Origin: Variovorax sp. ZS18.2.2
Lineage (GTDB): Bacteria; Pseudomonadota; Gammaproteobacteria; Burkholderiales; Burkholderiaceae_C
Assembly (NCBI RefSeq): GCF_024701975.1
Contig: NZ_JANLNM010000007.1
Coordinates: 62,001-126,000 of the forward strand
Reading direction: 5' to 3'
DNA: 64,000 nt
Part shown: positions 45,828 through 55,534 of the stretch, piece by piece
How positions within the stretch are numbered: the stretch's first letter is position 1
Layout: the number at the start of each line of letters is the position of its first letter
Notes under the pieces: model-generated
The model's input: only the letters and a program-made list of their open reading frames with translations
Databases searched by the model: none
What the model was told of the DNA's origin: nothing
Made by a program: the position numbers and the translations under genes

Positions 45828-46595
45828 ATGAACCTCACCGCTCACCCCGAACTGCTCGAACTGCTGGCCGCGAGCCACGCGCTCGGCACCCTGCGCGGCG
45901 GCGCCCGCCGCCGTTTCGAAGCCCTGGCGCGCGAACAGGCGCCGGTGCGCGCCGCGGCGCTGGTCTGGCAGAGCCGGCTCGCGAGCATGACCGAGCTGCA
46001 GAGCCCGATCGTCCCCGACGCCGCCGTCTGGACCCGCATCCGCAACATCATCGACGCCGAGAAGGCGCAGCACGCCATCGAACGGCAGCGCGACGATGCC
46101 AATGCCCGGGCCGCCACCGCCACCGTCCAGCCGCAAGGCGGGTGGCTCAGCAGCCTCGCGCTCTGGCGCGGCGCCACGGCTGCCGGCGCACTGGCCACCG
46201 TGCTGGCCGTGGTGGTCGGGCTGAACCTGCGCGACCAGCTGGTCAATGCGCCGGCCGTGCAGTACGTGGCCGTGCTGTCCGACGACCAGGCCGCCGCCTC
46301 GCTGCTGGTGACCTTCGATCCCCGCAAGAAACAGCTGGTGCTGCAGCGCGTGGGCAGCTACAGCGAAGGCACCGACAAGTCGCTGCAGCTCTGGGCCCTG
46401 CCGCCGGGTGGCGCGCCGCGTTCGCTCGGCGTGCTCGACAACGCGCCGGCCCTGCGGCTGGCTGCGTCAGAATCCGATGTGCACCAGGTGCCGACCTTGG
46501 CCGTTACCTTGGAAGCCAAGGGCGGCGTGCCACCGGGCAGCGGTCCGAAGGGGCCCATCGTCTTCAAGGGCGCCCTGATCGAAAAAACAATCTGA
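45828..46595 (+). CDS. Anti-sigma factor, RskA-type
   Basis: A 255-residue anti-sigma factor. The N-terminal cytoplasmic sigma-binding domain (1-100) is followed by one transmembrane helix (about 113-135) and a periplasmic RskA-like domain with VQYVAVLSDDQAAASLLVTF and LQLWALPPGGAPRSLG. The protein contains no cysteine at all, so it is not a zinc-binding redox-sensing (ZAS) type. Release of the sigma factor would then depend on proteolysis or another signal. It follows the ECF sigma gene, with which it is presumably cotranscribed, and the SGNH hydrolase gene follows 22 bases later. Confidence 0.88.
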   Translation: MNLTAHPELLELLAASHALGTLRGGARRRFEALAREQAPVRAAALVWQSRLASMTELQSPIVPDAAVWTRIRNIIDAEKAQHAIERQRDDANARAATATVQPQGGWLSSLALWRGATAAGALATVLAVVVGLNLRDQLVNAPAVQYVAVLSDDQAAASLLVTFDPRKKQLVLQRVGSYSEGTDKSLQLWALPPGGAPRSLGVLDNAPALRLAASESDVHQVPTLAVTLEAKGGVPPGSGPKGPIVFKGALIEKTI

Positions 46596-46617
46596 TTTGC
46601 TTTCTTCCGTCTTTCCG

Positions 46618-47394
46618 ATGCCTTCGATGAAATCCGCGCTGGCCGCGGTCGCGCTGCTCGCGGCAGCGCTCGCCTCCCACGCCCAGACCGCGTCTGCCGC
46701 CTTCCCCTACGAGGCGGACGGCGCCACCGCCGCGGACGCCTCCTCCGAATACCTTGCCGCCAAGGCGCGCTGGCACAACGAACTCGCGGCCTTCGCGCGC
46801 GCCGACCAGGAGCGCCTCCCGCCTCCGGGCGGCGTGGTGTTCGTGGGCAGTTCCACCGTCCGCATGTGGACCCGCCTTGCGCAGGACTTTGCCCGCGTGC
46901 CCGGCGGCGTGGTCAACCGCGGCTTCGGCGGCTCGACGCTGGCCGACTGCAGCCTGTTCGCCCGCGAACTGGTGGTGCGCTACAAGCCCCGGCAGGTGGT
47001 GGTGTACGCCGGCGACAACGACCTGGCCGAGGGCCGCACGCCGCTGCAGGTGCTCGACAGCTTCGCGCGCTTTGCCAACACGGTGCGCGCCGAACTGCCG
47101 GACGCGCGCATCAGCTTCGTCTCGGTCAAGCCCAGCCCCTCGCGCGAGCAGCTGATGCCCCAGATCCGCGAGACCAACCATGTGATCTCGGCGTACCTGA
47201 ACCTGCTTCCCAACAGCGAGTTCATCGACATCTACACGCCGATGCTCGGCGCCGACGGCCGGCCGCGGATGGAACTGTTCCGCGGGGACAGGCTGCACAT
47301 GACGGATGCGGGCTACCGCCTGTGGCACTCGGTGATCGCCTCGCACCTGCCGGGTGCCGACGCACCGGCGGTGCCGGCCTCCGGCCTGCCCTGA
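46618..47394 (+). CDS. SGNH/GDSL-family hydrolase, secreted
   Basis: A 258-residue protein with a signal peptide (about 1-28, ending AQTASAA). The SGNH-hydrolase blocks are all present: nucleophile Ser78 in FVGSSTV, the oxyanion Gly in GFGGS (103-107), Asn134 in AGDND, and the Asp224/His227 pair in GDRLHMTDAGY. Members deacylate lipids, sugars or peptidoglycan substituents in the periplasm; this substrate is unknown. The ATG could be 46618 or 46627. It lies directly downstream of the sigma/anti-sigma pair and may be in the same transcript. It converges with the OpgC-like gene. Confidence 0.88.
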   Translation: MPSMKSALAAVALLAAALASHAQTASAAFPYEADGATAADASSEYLAAKARWHNELAAFARADQERLPPPGGVVFVGSSTVRMWTRLAQDFARVPGGVVNRGFGGSTLADCSLFARELVVRYKPRQVVVYAGDNDLAEGRTPLQVLDSFARFANTVRAELPDARISFVSVKPSPSREQLMPQIRETNHVISAYLNLLPNSEFIDIYTPMLGADGRPRMELFRGDRLHMTDAGYRLWHSVIASHLPGADAPAVPASGLP

Positions 47395-47401
47395 AGCGGC
47401 C

Positions 47402-48544
47402 TCAGGCCTTTGCCGGTGCGGTCGGCATGTCGTCCGCCGGCGGCGGCACATCAGCGCCGCGCGTGAACCGCGCCACGAAGTACATCCCCGCAAACACCGC
47501 GAGCAACAGCAGCCCATCGCCCCACCAGGGCCTCGCGGTCTGGCTGTCGCCGTAGAAGGCCAGCACCAGCAGCACCGCCACGAGGTGCGCGCAGAACACG
47601 GGCAGCGACGCCGAACCCATTGCCTCGAGCCAATGCAGCCGTGGAATCCGGCGCATCAGCCAGGGCCCGAAGCGCACCGCCAGGATGCCCAGCGCCACGA
47701 GGTTCACCAGCCGCAGCGGGCCGAGCTGCCACTTGTCGAACAGCAGGTTCAGCTCCACATCGCCACCGAACGGCGCCTGGCCGTTGATGCCGGTGTGGCG
47801 CCAGTAGACCCCGTAGAGCGCGATGCCCGCCGCCAGCACCAGCAGCCACCACGGAAAGCGCAGCGGCCGCGCCTCGGGCCCGTTGCGGGTGGCGCCCAGG
47901 CACAGGCCCGCGAACCAGAGGAACTGCCAGGCGTAGGTGTTGAAGGCGCCCATCTCGTGGAACGGCACCGGGATGTGCAGGTAGCGCACGGCCAGCCCGT
48001 AGATCCATTCGCTGATGCCGAACTGCGCCGCCGCCCACACGGCGACGCTCGCCACCATCACCAGCGACCAGCCGTGGCGCATGGCGAAGGCCAGCACCCA
48101 GGGGCTCATGAGCATGAAGAAGATGTACATCGGCAGGATGTCGAGCAGCGCCGGCTCGTAGATCAGCAGCAGCCCGAAGAGGAAGCCGTCGCGCGGCTCC
48201 GCCAGGTAGTACGACACCAGGTTCTTCACCGCCGGCTGGTCGATGTGCAGCCCGAGCGCCGCGATCACGGTGAACAAAAACAAAAGGATCGCCGCCTGGC
48301 ACAGGTAGACCTTGACCACGCGCCGCCAGAACGCGACACGCATCGATTCGACCCCGCGGACATAACCGATGCGGCTGTAGACCAGCCCCGCCACGAAGGC
48401 CGACAGCAGGACGAAGCCCTCGGCGGCCGAGACGAACCCGAAAGGCTGCCCGAGCGGATCGGTCAGCCGCGTGGGGAGGTGGGTGACGGTCATCAGCACG
48501 AGCATCAGCCCGCGCAAGGCGTCTATTTCCCAGTAGCGTTTCAT
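47402..48544 (-). CDS. OpgC-domain membrane acyltransferase
   Basis: A 380-residue protein with about ten hydrophobic helices of the OpgC family, inner-membrane enzymes that add succinyl groups to osmoregulated periplasmic glucans. The family start RYWEIDALRGLMLVLMTVTH is clear, as are the TDPLGQPFGFVSAAEGFVLL and YEPALLDILPMYIFFML segments. The ATG at 48544 is chosen because homology starts there; the longer frame to 48964 is an artefact. The window also encodes a cyclic glucan synthase 20 kb away, a plausible source of substrate. It diverges from the macroglobulin gene by 181 bases. Confidence 0.88.
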   Translation of the reverse strand: MKRYWEIDALRGLMLVLMTVTHLPTRLTDPLGQPFGFVSAAEGFVLLSAFVAGLVYSRIGYVRGVESMRVAFWRRVVKVYLCQAAILLFLFTVIAALGLHIDQPAVKNLVSYYLAEPRDGFLFGLLLIYEPALLDILPMYIFFMLMSPWVLAFAMRHGWSLVMVASVAVWAAAQFGISEWIYGLAVRYLHIPVPFHEMGAFNTYAWQFLWFAGLCLGATRNGPEARPLRFPWWLLVLAAGIALYGVYWRHTGINGQAPFGGDVELNLLFDKWQLGPLRLVNLVALGILAVRFGPWLMRRIPRLHWLEAMGSASLPVFCAHLVAVLLVLAFYGDSQTARPWWGDGLLLLAVFAGMYFVARFTRGADVPPPADDMPTAPAKA

Positions 48545-48725
48545 CGGTCGGCGGCGAGGTCTTGGTGGCGGTCTGCGCGGCGCACGCACGACGGGATGGA
48601 TTGTAAGAAGACTGATGCAAACCGCGCCTGACCGGGCCGAAGGCACGAACGGCATATGACGGTTGGCACTGCCGTACTGACGTGCAAATCGGCTACGCTG
48701 CGCGCTGCCCCAAGGAGGAGATTCC

Positions 48726-51700
48726 GTGACCCGTTTCGTTCCCTCATTGCTCCTGGCCGCGAGCACGCTGCTGGCCGGTCCGAGCTTTGCACTCCAGATC
48801 GTCAGCCTGACCCCGCAGGGCGAGGTGGCGCGCGTGCGCCAGATCGTCGCCAAGTTCGACCAGGCGGCCGTCAATTTCGGCGACCCCAAGGCGCCCGCGC
48901 CGCTCTCGGTGAGCTGCACCGACGCACAGGCCGGCAAGGGCACCGGCCGCTGGACCGACGCCAAGGCCTGGGTCTACGACTTCGAGAACGACCTGCCGCC
49001 CGGCGTGCGCTGCACCGTCACCCGCATCCCCACCTTCAAGCCCAGCGCGGGCGGCGAGCTGACCGGCCCCGAGCGCTACCAATTCAATAGCGGCGGCCCG
49101 TTCGTGCGCAGCTACATGCCGGGCACCTATTCCCGCATCGACGAGCAGCAGATGTTCGTGCTCGAACTCAACGGCGCGGCCACGCTGGAGAGCGTGCGGC
49201 AGAACGTGTGGTGCGCGGCCGATGGCGTGGGTGAACGCATTCCCGTCAAGCTGCTCGATGGCGAGCAGCGCGCGGGCGTGCTCAAGGCCTTCAACCGCGA
49301 CAAGGCGGCCGAAAAAGACCCGTTGCGCTTCATCACCATGCAGTGCAACCGCACGCTGACGCCCGGCGCCAAGGTGCAGGTCGTCTACGGCAAGGGCGTG
49401 GCCACGCCCTCGGGCGTTGCCAACAACGTGGAGCGCCGGCTCGACTACCAGGTGCGCGAACCCTTCGCCATTTCCTTCACCTGCGAGCGCGAGAACGCAC
49501 AGTCCGCGTGCCTGCCGCTGCGGCCGATGCAGTTGCAGTTCAACGCGCCGGTCACGCGCAAGCTGGCTGCGCAGATCGAGCTCAAGGGCGACGGCAAGAC
49601 GATCAAGGCCAAGCTCGACAACGACGGCGGCACGCAGAGCGACGACGACGTGGTCAACAACGTGAGCTTCGGCCCGCCGCTGGCCGAGAGCACGCAGTAC
49701 AGCATCGAGTTGCCCTCCAAGTTCGAGGACGCCTCGGGCCGGCCGCTGGCCACGCCCGACACCTTTCCGCTGAAGGTGGCGACCGGCGCGATGCCGCCAC
49801 TGGCCAAATTCGCCGCCTCGCCCTTCGGTGTGATCGAGCGGCTGGCCGAGCCCGGCACCCCGGCCATGATGCCGGTGACCGTGCGCCGCGTGGAGCCGCA
49901 GTTGCTGGTGAACGCGCTCACGCCCGGCAAGGTGAGCGACATGAACCCGAAGACCGACGCGGAAATCATCGCGTGGTTCCGCAAGGTCCGCCGCTACGAC
50001 AACTACACCGTCTCGCGCGAGCAAGCGCGCAAGGACGTCAAGGGCGCGCTGCCCCCTGTGATCGACAAGGACGACCGCACCAGCCTGCAGACGCGCATGC
50101 TGTCGCTGCTGGCCGGCCAACCGGGCGTGAAGGCGCTCGACATGCCCAAGTCCGACGCCGGCGATCCGCGCCCGTTCGAAGTCATCGGCATCCCGCTGAC
50201 GCCAGGCTTCCACGTGCTGGAGATCGCCTCGCAGAAACTGGGCGAAGCCCTGCTCGACGAGCGCTACAACGCCGGCCGCACGATGTACGTGCGCACCACC
50301 GCGCTGGCCACCAACCTGGCCGTGCACTTCAAGCTGGGCCGCGAGAACTCGATGGCCTGGGTCACCACGCTCGACAAGGGCAAGGTCGTCGCCGGCGCCG
50401 AGGTGCGCGTCTCCAGCTGCGACGGCAAGGCCGTGGCCACCGGCACCACCGACGCCAACGGCATCGTCACGCTGCAGGGCGTGTCGCCGCAGGCACCGAG
50501 CTGCAACGGCCCGAACGAATACGACAGCGGCGCCTGGTTCGTGAGCGCCCGTGCCAAGGACGACAAGGGCGTGGAAGACCTCGCCTTCACCTTCAGCGAC
50601 TGGCAACGCGGCATCGAGCCCTGGCGCTTCAACGTGCCCACCAACCTGCAGCCCGAGCCCGACCGCATCGCCCACACCATCTTCGACCGCACGCTGCTGC
50701 GCGCCGGCGAGACGGTGTCGATGAAGAGCCTGATCCGTACGCAGACCAGCAAGGGCTTCGGCCTGCCCGAAAGCCGTCCCGACACGCTGGTCATCACCCA
50801 CGTGGGCAGCGGCCAGCGCTTCACCCAGCCGCTCGGCTGGCGCAAAACCGCCACCGGCGGCCTGAGCGCCGAGAACAGCTTTGCCATTCCGCCCGCCGCC
50901 AAGCTCGGCGTGTACGAGGTGATGTTGCGCAGCGGCGGCGGCAAGGACGCCAACGGCGACGGTGAAGACGGCGACGAAGGCGGCGGCAGCCGCAGCTTCA
51001 GCACCGGCATGTTCCGCGTCGAGGAATTCCGCCTGCCTGTGCTTGAAGGTCGCATTGCGCCCACCGAGAAAAAACCGCTGGTGGCCGCAACGAGCGTGCC
51101 CACTGACGTGCAGATCAATTACGTGGCCGGCGGCGGCGCCGCCAACCTGCCGGTGCGGGTGTCGGCCATGGTGCGCGGCAAGAGCCTGAGTTTTTCCGAC
51201 TACGACGCCTTCAGCTTCAACCCGCCGCGCGCCGAACAAGGCGAAGGCACGCAGGCAGCCGCCGCGGCCGATACCGCGGGCGCCGACGAAGACATCAACA
51301 GCGCCAGCGACACCCGCGTGATCGCCGACAAGCTGCCGCTCACGCTGAACAAGGACGGCGCGGGCAAGGTCACCATCGACAAGGTGCCGAAGGTCAAGGC
51401 GGCGCGCGAGCTGCTGCTCGAAGCCACCTACGCCGACCCCAACGGCGAGGTGCAGACCATCCGCAGCACGCAGACGCTGTGGCCCGCTTCCGTCATCGCC
51501 GGCATCAAGACCGAGGGCTGGGTCTCCACCAGCCAGAAGCTCAAGTTCCAGGCGCTCGCGCTCGACCTCACGGGCAAGCCCCAGGCCGGCGTGACGCTCA
51601 ACGTGCGCGCCGTGGCGCGCATCACCACCACCAGCCGCAAGCGCATGGTGGGCGGCTTCTACACCTACGACAACAAGACCGAGACGAAAGACATCGGCAC

Positions 51701-54700
51701 CGTCTGCAGCGGCAAGAGCGATGCGCGCGGGCTGCTCCTGTGCGAGTCGGAGCTGAAGGAAGCCGGCGAAGTCGAACTCATCGCCAGCGCCACCGACGGC
51801 GACGGCCGCGACAGCAAGGCCGTGAGCTCCGTCTACGTGACCAAGCAGGGCGAACTCTGGTTCGGCGGCGAGGACAACGACCGCATCGACGTGCTGCCCG
51901 AGAAGAAGAGCTACCAGCCCGGCGAGGTCGCCAAGTTCCAGGTGCGCAGCCCCTTCCGCTTTGCGACCGCGCTGGTCTCGGTGGAGCGCGAAGGCATCAT
52001 CGAAACCCACGTCGTGCAGCTCGACGGCAAGGACCCGACGGTCACCCTGCAGGTCAAGCCCGAATGGGGCCCGAACGCCTACATCAGCGTGCTCGCGCTG
52101 CGCGGCCGTTTGCGCGAAGTGCCGTGGTACAGCTTCTTCACCTGGGGCTTCAAGGCCCCGCGCGAGTGGTGGACCGCCTTCTGGTACGAGGGCAAGGAAT
52201 ACGTCGCGCCCACCGCGATGGTCGACCTGAGCAAGCCCGCGTATCGCCTCGGCATGGCCGAGATCCGTGTCGGCACGCGCGCCCACCAGCTGGACGTGAC
52301 CGTCACCAGCGACAAGCCCAGCTACCCGATCCGCAGCAAGGCCCAGATCACCATCACCGCCAAGCTGCCCGACGGCAAGCCGGCCGCCGGCGCCGAAGTG
52401 ACGCTGGCCGCGGTCGACCAGGCGCTGCTGGAGCTGATGCCCAATGACAGCTGGAACCTGCTGAATGCGATGCTGCAGCGCCGCAGTTGGGGCGTGAGCA
52501 CCTCCACCGCGCAGATGGAAATCGTCGGCCGGCGCCACTACGGGCGCAAGGCCGTGCCCGCGGGCGGCGGCGGCGGCAAGGGCCAGACGCGCGAACTGCT
52601 CGACACCCTGCTCGTGTGGAACCCGAAGGTGGTGCTCGATGCCAACGGCCAGGCCGTGGTGACGGTGCCGCTGAACGATGCGCTCACCACCTTCAAGATC
52701 GTGGCCGTGGCCGATTCGGGCACCAGCCTCTTCGGCACCGGGCAAGCGAGCATCCAGGCCACGCAGGACCTGCAGATCATCAGCGGCCTGCCGCCGCTGG
52801 TGCGCGAGGACGACCAGTTCCGCGCCCAGATCACGCTGCGCAACACCACGCAAAAGCCGATGAAGGTCGAGGCCACGCCGCGCGCCACCCTGCTCACGCT
52901 GGAGACGCAGACCGTGGACATTCCGGCCGGCGAAGCGCGTGAAGTGGCATGGACCGTGACCGCGCCCGCGCAGCTCGCGCAGACGCGCGCCGAAGCCATC
53001 CTCTGGGAGATCGAGGCGAAGGACACGCTCGGCGGCGCGCGCGATGCGCTCAAGGTGCGCCAGCGCATCGTGCCCTCGGTGCCGCTCACGGTGCAGCAGG
53101 CCACGCTGGTGCAGCTCGACGGGCCCTTCACGCTCGACGTGGCCCCGCCCGCCGACGCCCTCCCCGGCCGCGGCGGCCTGAAGCTTGCCCTTCAACCCAA
53201 GCTGGCCGAAGGCCTGCCGGGCGTGCGCGACTGGTTCGCCAACTACCCCTTCATCTGCCTCGAACAGAAGACCAGCAAGTCGGTGGGCCTCCGCGACGCG
53301 AAGATGTGGCAGGGCGTACTGGCGACGCTGCCGACCTACCTCGACGGCGACGGCCTCGCCAACTACTTCCCGCCGCGCGACGGCGAAGCCAACCGCGGCA
53401 GCGACATCCTCACCTCGTACCTGCTCGCAGCGACGAACGAGGCCGCGCAGTTGAACCCCGCCTTCGCGCTCGCCGACGACGTGCGCGCGCCGATGGAGTC
53501 GGGCCTGATCGCCTTTGTCGAAGGCCGCATCACGCGCGAGTTCTGGAGCCCGCGCAAGGACCTCGACGTGCGCAAGCTCGCCGCGCTCGAAGCGCTCTCG
53601 CGCTACGGCAAGGCCAAGGGAAGCATGCTGGGCAGCATCACCATCGCGCCGAACCAGTGGCCCACCAGCGCGGTGATCGACTGGCTCAATATCCTCAAGC
53701 GCGTGAACGACGTGCCGCAGCGCCAGCAGCGCCTGGACGAGGCCAACAACGTGTTGAAGGCGCGCCTGTCCTACCAGGGCACCAAGCTCATCTTCAGCAC
53801 CGAGCAGGACGACTACTGGTGGTGGCTCATGACCAACGGCGACGTCAACACCGCCCGCCTGTTGCTCAGCGTGATGGACGACCCGGCCTGGAAGGACGAC
53901 ATCGGCAAGCTGGCCAACGGCTTCATCGGCCGCCAGCAGAACGGCGCCTGGCACACCACCACCGCCAACCTGTGGGGCGGGCTCGCGCTGGAGAAATTCA
54001 GCAAGGTGTTCGAGAGCACACCGGTGGCCGGCGTCACGGCCGCCACGCTCGGCGCGGTCAAGGCCCAGGTCAACTGGAGCCAGGTCGAGCGCGTGAAGAC
54101 CACCGACGCCGCCGGTGCGCCGAACCAGACCACCTTCTTCGGCGCGCCCGCATCGCCGGGCAACCTGAAGAACAACACGATGTTCCTGCCGTGGGCCACA
54201 GCCTCGAACGCGCCGTCGGGTGCACCGGTGCGCGACACGCTGCTGGTCACGCAGCAAGGCACCGGCAAGCCGTGGCTCACGCTGCAGTCGATTGCCGCGG
54301 TGCAGTTGAAGGCGCCGTTCGCCGCGGGCTACGCGATCAAGAAGACCATCACCCCGGTCGAGCAGGCCACCGCGGGCAAGTACACCCGCGGCGACGTGTT
54401 GCGCGTCACGCTGGAAGTGAACGCCAGCGCGGACATGACCTGGGTGGTGATCAGCGACCCGATCCCGGGCGGCGCGACCATCCTGGGCGGCGGCCTCGGC
54501 CGTGACTCCCAGATCGCCACGCAGGGCGAGAAGAAGTCTGGCGCCGGCTGGGCCGCCTTCGAGGAGCGCAGCTTCGAGGCCTTCCGCAGCTACTACGAGT
54601 ACCTGCCCAAGGGCGTGGTGAAGATGGAATACACCGTGCGCCTGAACAACGTTGGCGACTTCGCGCTGCCACCGAGCCGCGTCGAGGCGATGTATGCGCC

Positions 54701-54755
54701 CGAGATGTTCGGCGAGGCGCCGAATGCGCGGGTGAAGGTGGAGGCGGCGAAGTAA
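48726..54755 (+). CDS. Alpha-2-macroglobulin family protein with CLEQ thioester site
   Basis: A 2009-residue bacterial alpha-2-macroglobulin. A signal peptide (1-22, ending PSFA) without a lipobox suggests a soluble periplasmic or differently anchored protein. Macroglobulin-type beta domains occupy the first two thirds, including an Asp/Gly-rich loop (DGEDGDEGGG, about 742-751). The thioester motif CLEQ at 1511-1514 is intact, followed by a helical thioester domain and a receptor-like C-terminal domain. Such proteins trap invading proteases covalently. It is longer than E. coli ECAM (about 1650 residues). A GTG start follows a near-perfect ribosome-binding site AAGGAGGAG (48712-48720). The usual partner gene pbpC is not adjacent. 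Confidence 0.93.
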   Translation: MTRFVPSLLLAASTLLAGPSFALQIVSLTPQGEVARVRQIVAKFDQAAVNFGDPKAPAPLSVSCTDAQAGKGTGRWTDAKAWVYDFENDLPPGVRCTVTRIPTFKPSAGGELTGPERYQFNSGGPFVRSYMPGTYSRIDEQQMFVLELNGAATLESVRQNVWCAADGVGERIPVKLLDGEQRAGVLKAFNRDKAAEKDPLRFITMQCNRTLTPGAKVQVVYGKGVATPSGVANNVERRLDYQVREPFAISFTCERENAQSACLPLRPMQLQFNAPVTRKLAAQIELKGDGKTIKAKLDNDGGTQSDDDVVNNVSFGPPLAESTQYSIELPSKFEDASGRPLATPDTFPLKVATGAMPPLAKFAASPFGVIERLAEPGTPAMMPVTVRRVEPQLLVNALTPGKVSDMNPKTDAEIIAWFRKVRRYDNYTVSREQARKDVKGALPPVIDKDDRTSLQTRMLSLLAGQPGVKALDMPKSDAGDPRPFEVIGIPLTPGFHVLEIASQKLGEALLDERYNAGRTMYVRTTALATNLAVHFKLGRENSMAWVTTLDKGKVVAGAEVRVSSCDGKAVATGTTDANGIVTLQGVSPQAPSCNGPNEYDSGAWFVSARAKDDKGVEDLAFTFSDWQRGIEPWRFNVPTNLQPEPDRIAHTIFDRTLLRAGETVSMKSLIRTQTSKGFGLPESRPDTLVITHVGSGQRFTQPLGWRKTATGGLSAENSFAIPPAAKLGVYEVMLRSGGGKDANGDGEDGDEGGGSRSFSTGMFRVEEFRLPVLEGRIAPTEKKPLVAATSVPTDVQINYVAGGGAANLPVRVSAMVRGKSLSFSDYDAFSFNPPRAEQGEGTQAAAAADTAGADEDINSASDTRVIADKLPLTLNKDGAGKVTIDKVPKVKAARELLLEATYADPNGEVQTIRSTQTLWPASVIAGIKTEGWVSTSQKLKFQALALDLTGKPQAGVTLNVRAVARITTTSRKRMVGGFYTYDNKTETKDIGTVCSGKSDARGLLLCESELKEAGEVELIASATDGDGRDSKAVSSVYVTKQGELWFGGEDNDRIDVLPEKKSYQPGEVAKFQVRSPFRFATALVSVEREGIIETHVVQLDGKDPTVTLQVKPEWGPNAYISVLALRGRLREVPWYSFFTWGFKAPREWWTAFWYEGKEYVAPTAMVDLSKPAYRLGMAEIRVGTRAHQLDVTVTSDKPSYPIRSKAQITITAKLPDGKPAAGAEVTLAAVDQALLELMPNDSWNLLNAMLQRRSWGVSTSTAQMEIVGRRHYGRKAVPAGGGGGKGQTRELLDTLLVWNPKVVLDANGQAVVTVPLNDALTTFKIVAVADSGTSLFGTGQASIQATQDLQIISGLPPLVREDDQFRAQITLRNTTQKPMKVEATPRATLLTLETQTVDIPAGEAREVAWTVTAPAQLAQTRAEAILWEIEAKDTLGGARDALKVRQRIVPSVPLTVQQATLVQLDGPFTLDVAPPADALPGRGGLKLALQPKLAEGLPGVRDWFANYPFICLEQKTSKSVGLRDAKMWQGVLATLPTYLDGDGLANYFPPRDGEANRGSDILTSYLLAATNEAAQLNPAFALADDVRAPMESGLIAFVEGRITREFWSPRKDLDVRKLAALEALSRYGKAKGSMLGSITIAPNQWPTSAVIDWLNILKRVNDVPQRQQRLDEANNVLKARLSYQGTKLIFSTEQDDYWWWLMTNGDVNTARLLLSVMDDPAWKDDIGKLANGFIGRQQNGAWHTTTANLWGGLALEKFSKVFESTPVAGVTAATLGAVKAQVNWSQVERVKTTDAAGAPNQTTFFGAPASPGNLKNNTMFLPWATASNAPSGAPVRDTLLVTQQGTGKPWLTLQSIAAVQLKAPFAAGYAIKKTITPVEQATAGKYTRGDVLRVTLEVNASADMTWVVISDPIPGGATILGGGLGRDSQIATQGEKKSGAGWAAFEERSFEAFRSYYEYLPKGVVKMEYTVRLNNVGDFALPPSRVEAMYAPEMFGEAPNARVKVEAAK

Positions 54756-54843
54756 CGACGCAACGGTGAAGGCCGGCCGTCATGCCGCCTTCACCGGTTC
54801 TCGCCACCATCGCAGCGAATCCACCCACAACCTGGAGAACCCC

Positions 54844-55488
54844 ATGGGTCTGGCCATTTGCGTCGGCATCCTTGCCGACCTGATCGAAAACGATCCCGAG
54901 AGCGCCGAGCACTTCGATGAAGACTTTGCGGTCGTGAACCGCAAGCTCGCCGAGGCGGGCCTGCCGCCGCATGTGGAGCCACGCGTGCTGCCGCCGCTGG
55001 ATTCGCGCGCACCGATCGACGGCCTGCCCTACTCGTTCATTCACTACCTGCGCCGCGCCTACGCGCATCGCGTGACGACGCCCGGATGGATGGCGACGCC
55101 GCTGCCGGAGGACACCGATCCCACGGAAGACGAGACGCTCGAAGACGTGGCCAGCACCTTCGAGAGCCACCTGCTGTGCCACTCCGACGCGGAAGGCTTC
55201 TATGTGCCGGTCGATTTCGAGGAAGTGATCTTTGCCGAGGAAGACGAGACCGACCTGCCCGGCGGCATGCTCGGCTCGTCGTACCGGTTGCTCGAGGAAC
55301 TGGTGCTGGTCGCGCCTGCACTGGGCATCGCGCTGACGGATGGGCAATTGTCGGACGAGGAAGCCGAACGGCTCAGCGAAACCATGGGCGACGACGAAGG
55401 CCTCTACCGGGAAATCGAATCGTGGCTGCTGCTGTACGAATCGGCCCGGTTGAGCATTGCGCACAAGACGGCGATTGTTTTCACCTGA
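54844..55488 (+). CDS. Hypothetical acidic protein
   Basis: A 214-residue protein with no recognised family. It is strongly acidic, with clusters such as EDTDPTEDETLEDV and FAEEDETDLPG, and has no signal peptide or membrane helix, so it is probably cytosolic. A helical pattern dominates. The ATG at 54844 begins MGLAICVGILADLIE, preceded by GGAG 8 bases upstream. It lies 88 bases after the macroglobulin gene on the same strand, but nothing in it suggests a link to that protein. Confidence 0.65.
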   Translation: MGLAICVGILADLIENDPESAEHFDEDFAVVNRKLAEAGLPPHVEPRVLPPLDSRAPIDGLPYSFIHYLRRAYAHRVTTPGWMATPLPEDTDPTEDETLEDVASTFESHLLCHSDAEGFYVPVDFEEVIFAEEDETDLPGGMLGSSYRLLEELVLVAPALGIALTDGQLSDEEAERLSETMGDDEGLYREIESWLLLYESARLSIAHKTAIVFT

Positions 55489-55534
55489 TCGGAATCACCG
55501 TCTCGAGTCGCAGGATGCGCACCGAATCTCCCGC

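Noticed and set aside
48744..54257. An 1837-codon open frame antisense to the macroglobulin gene
   Set aside because: Long only because stop codons are rare in this phase of GC-rich DNA. The sense frame has a signal peptide, a CLEQ motif and a strong ribosome-binding site.
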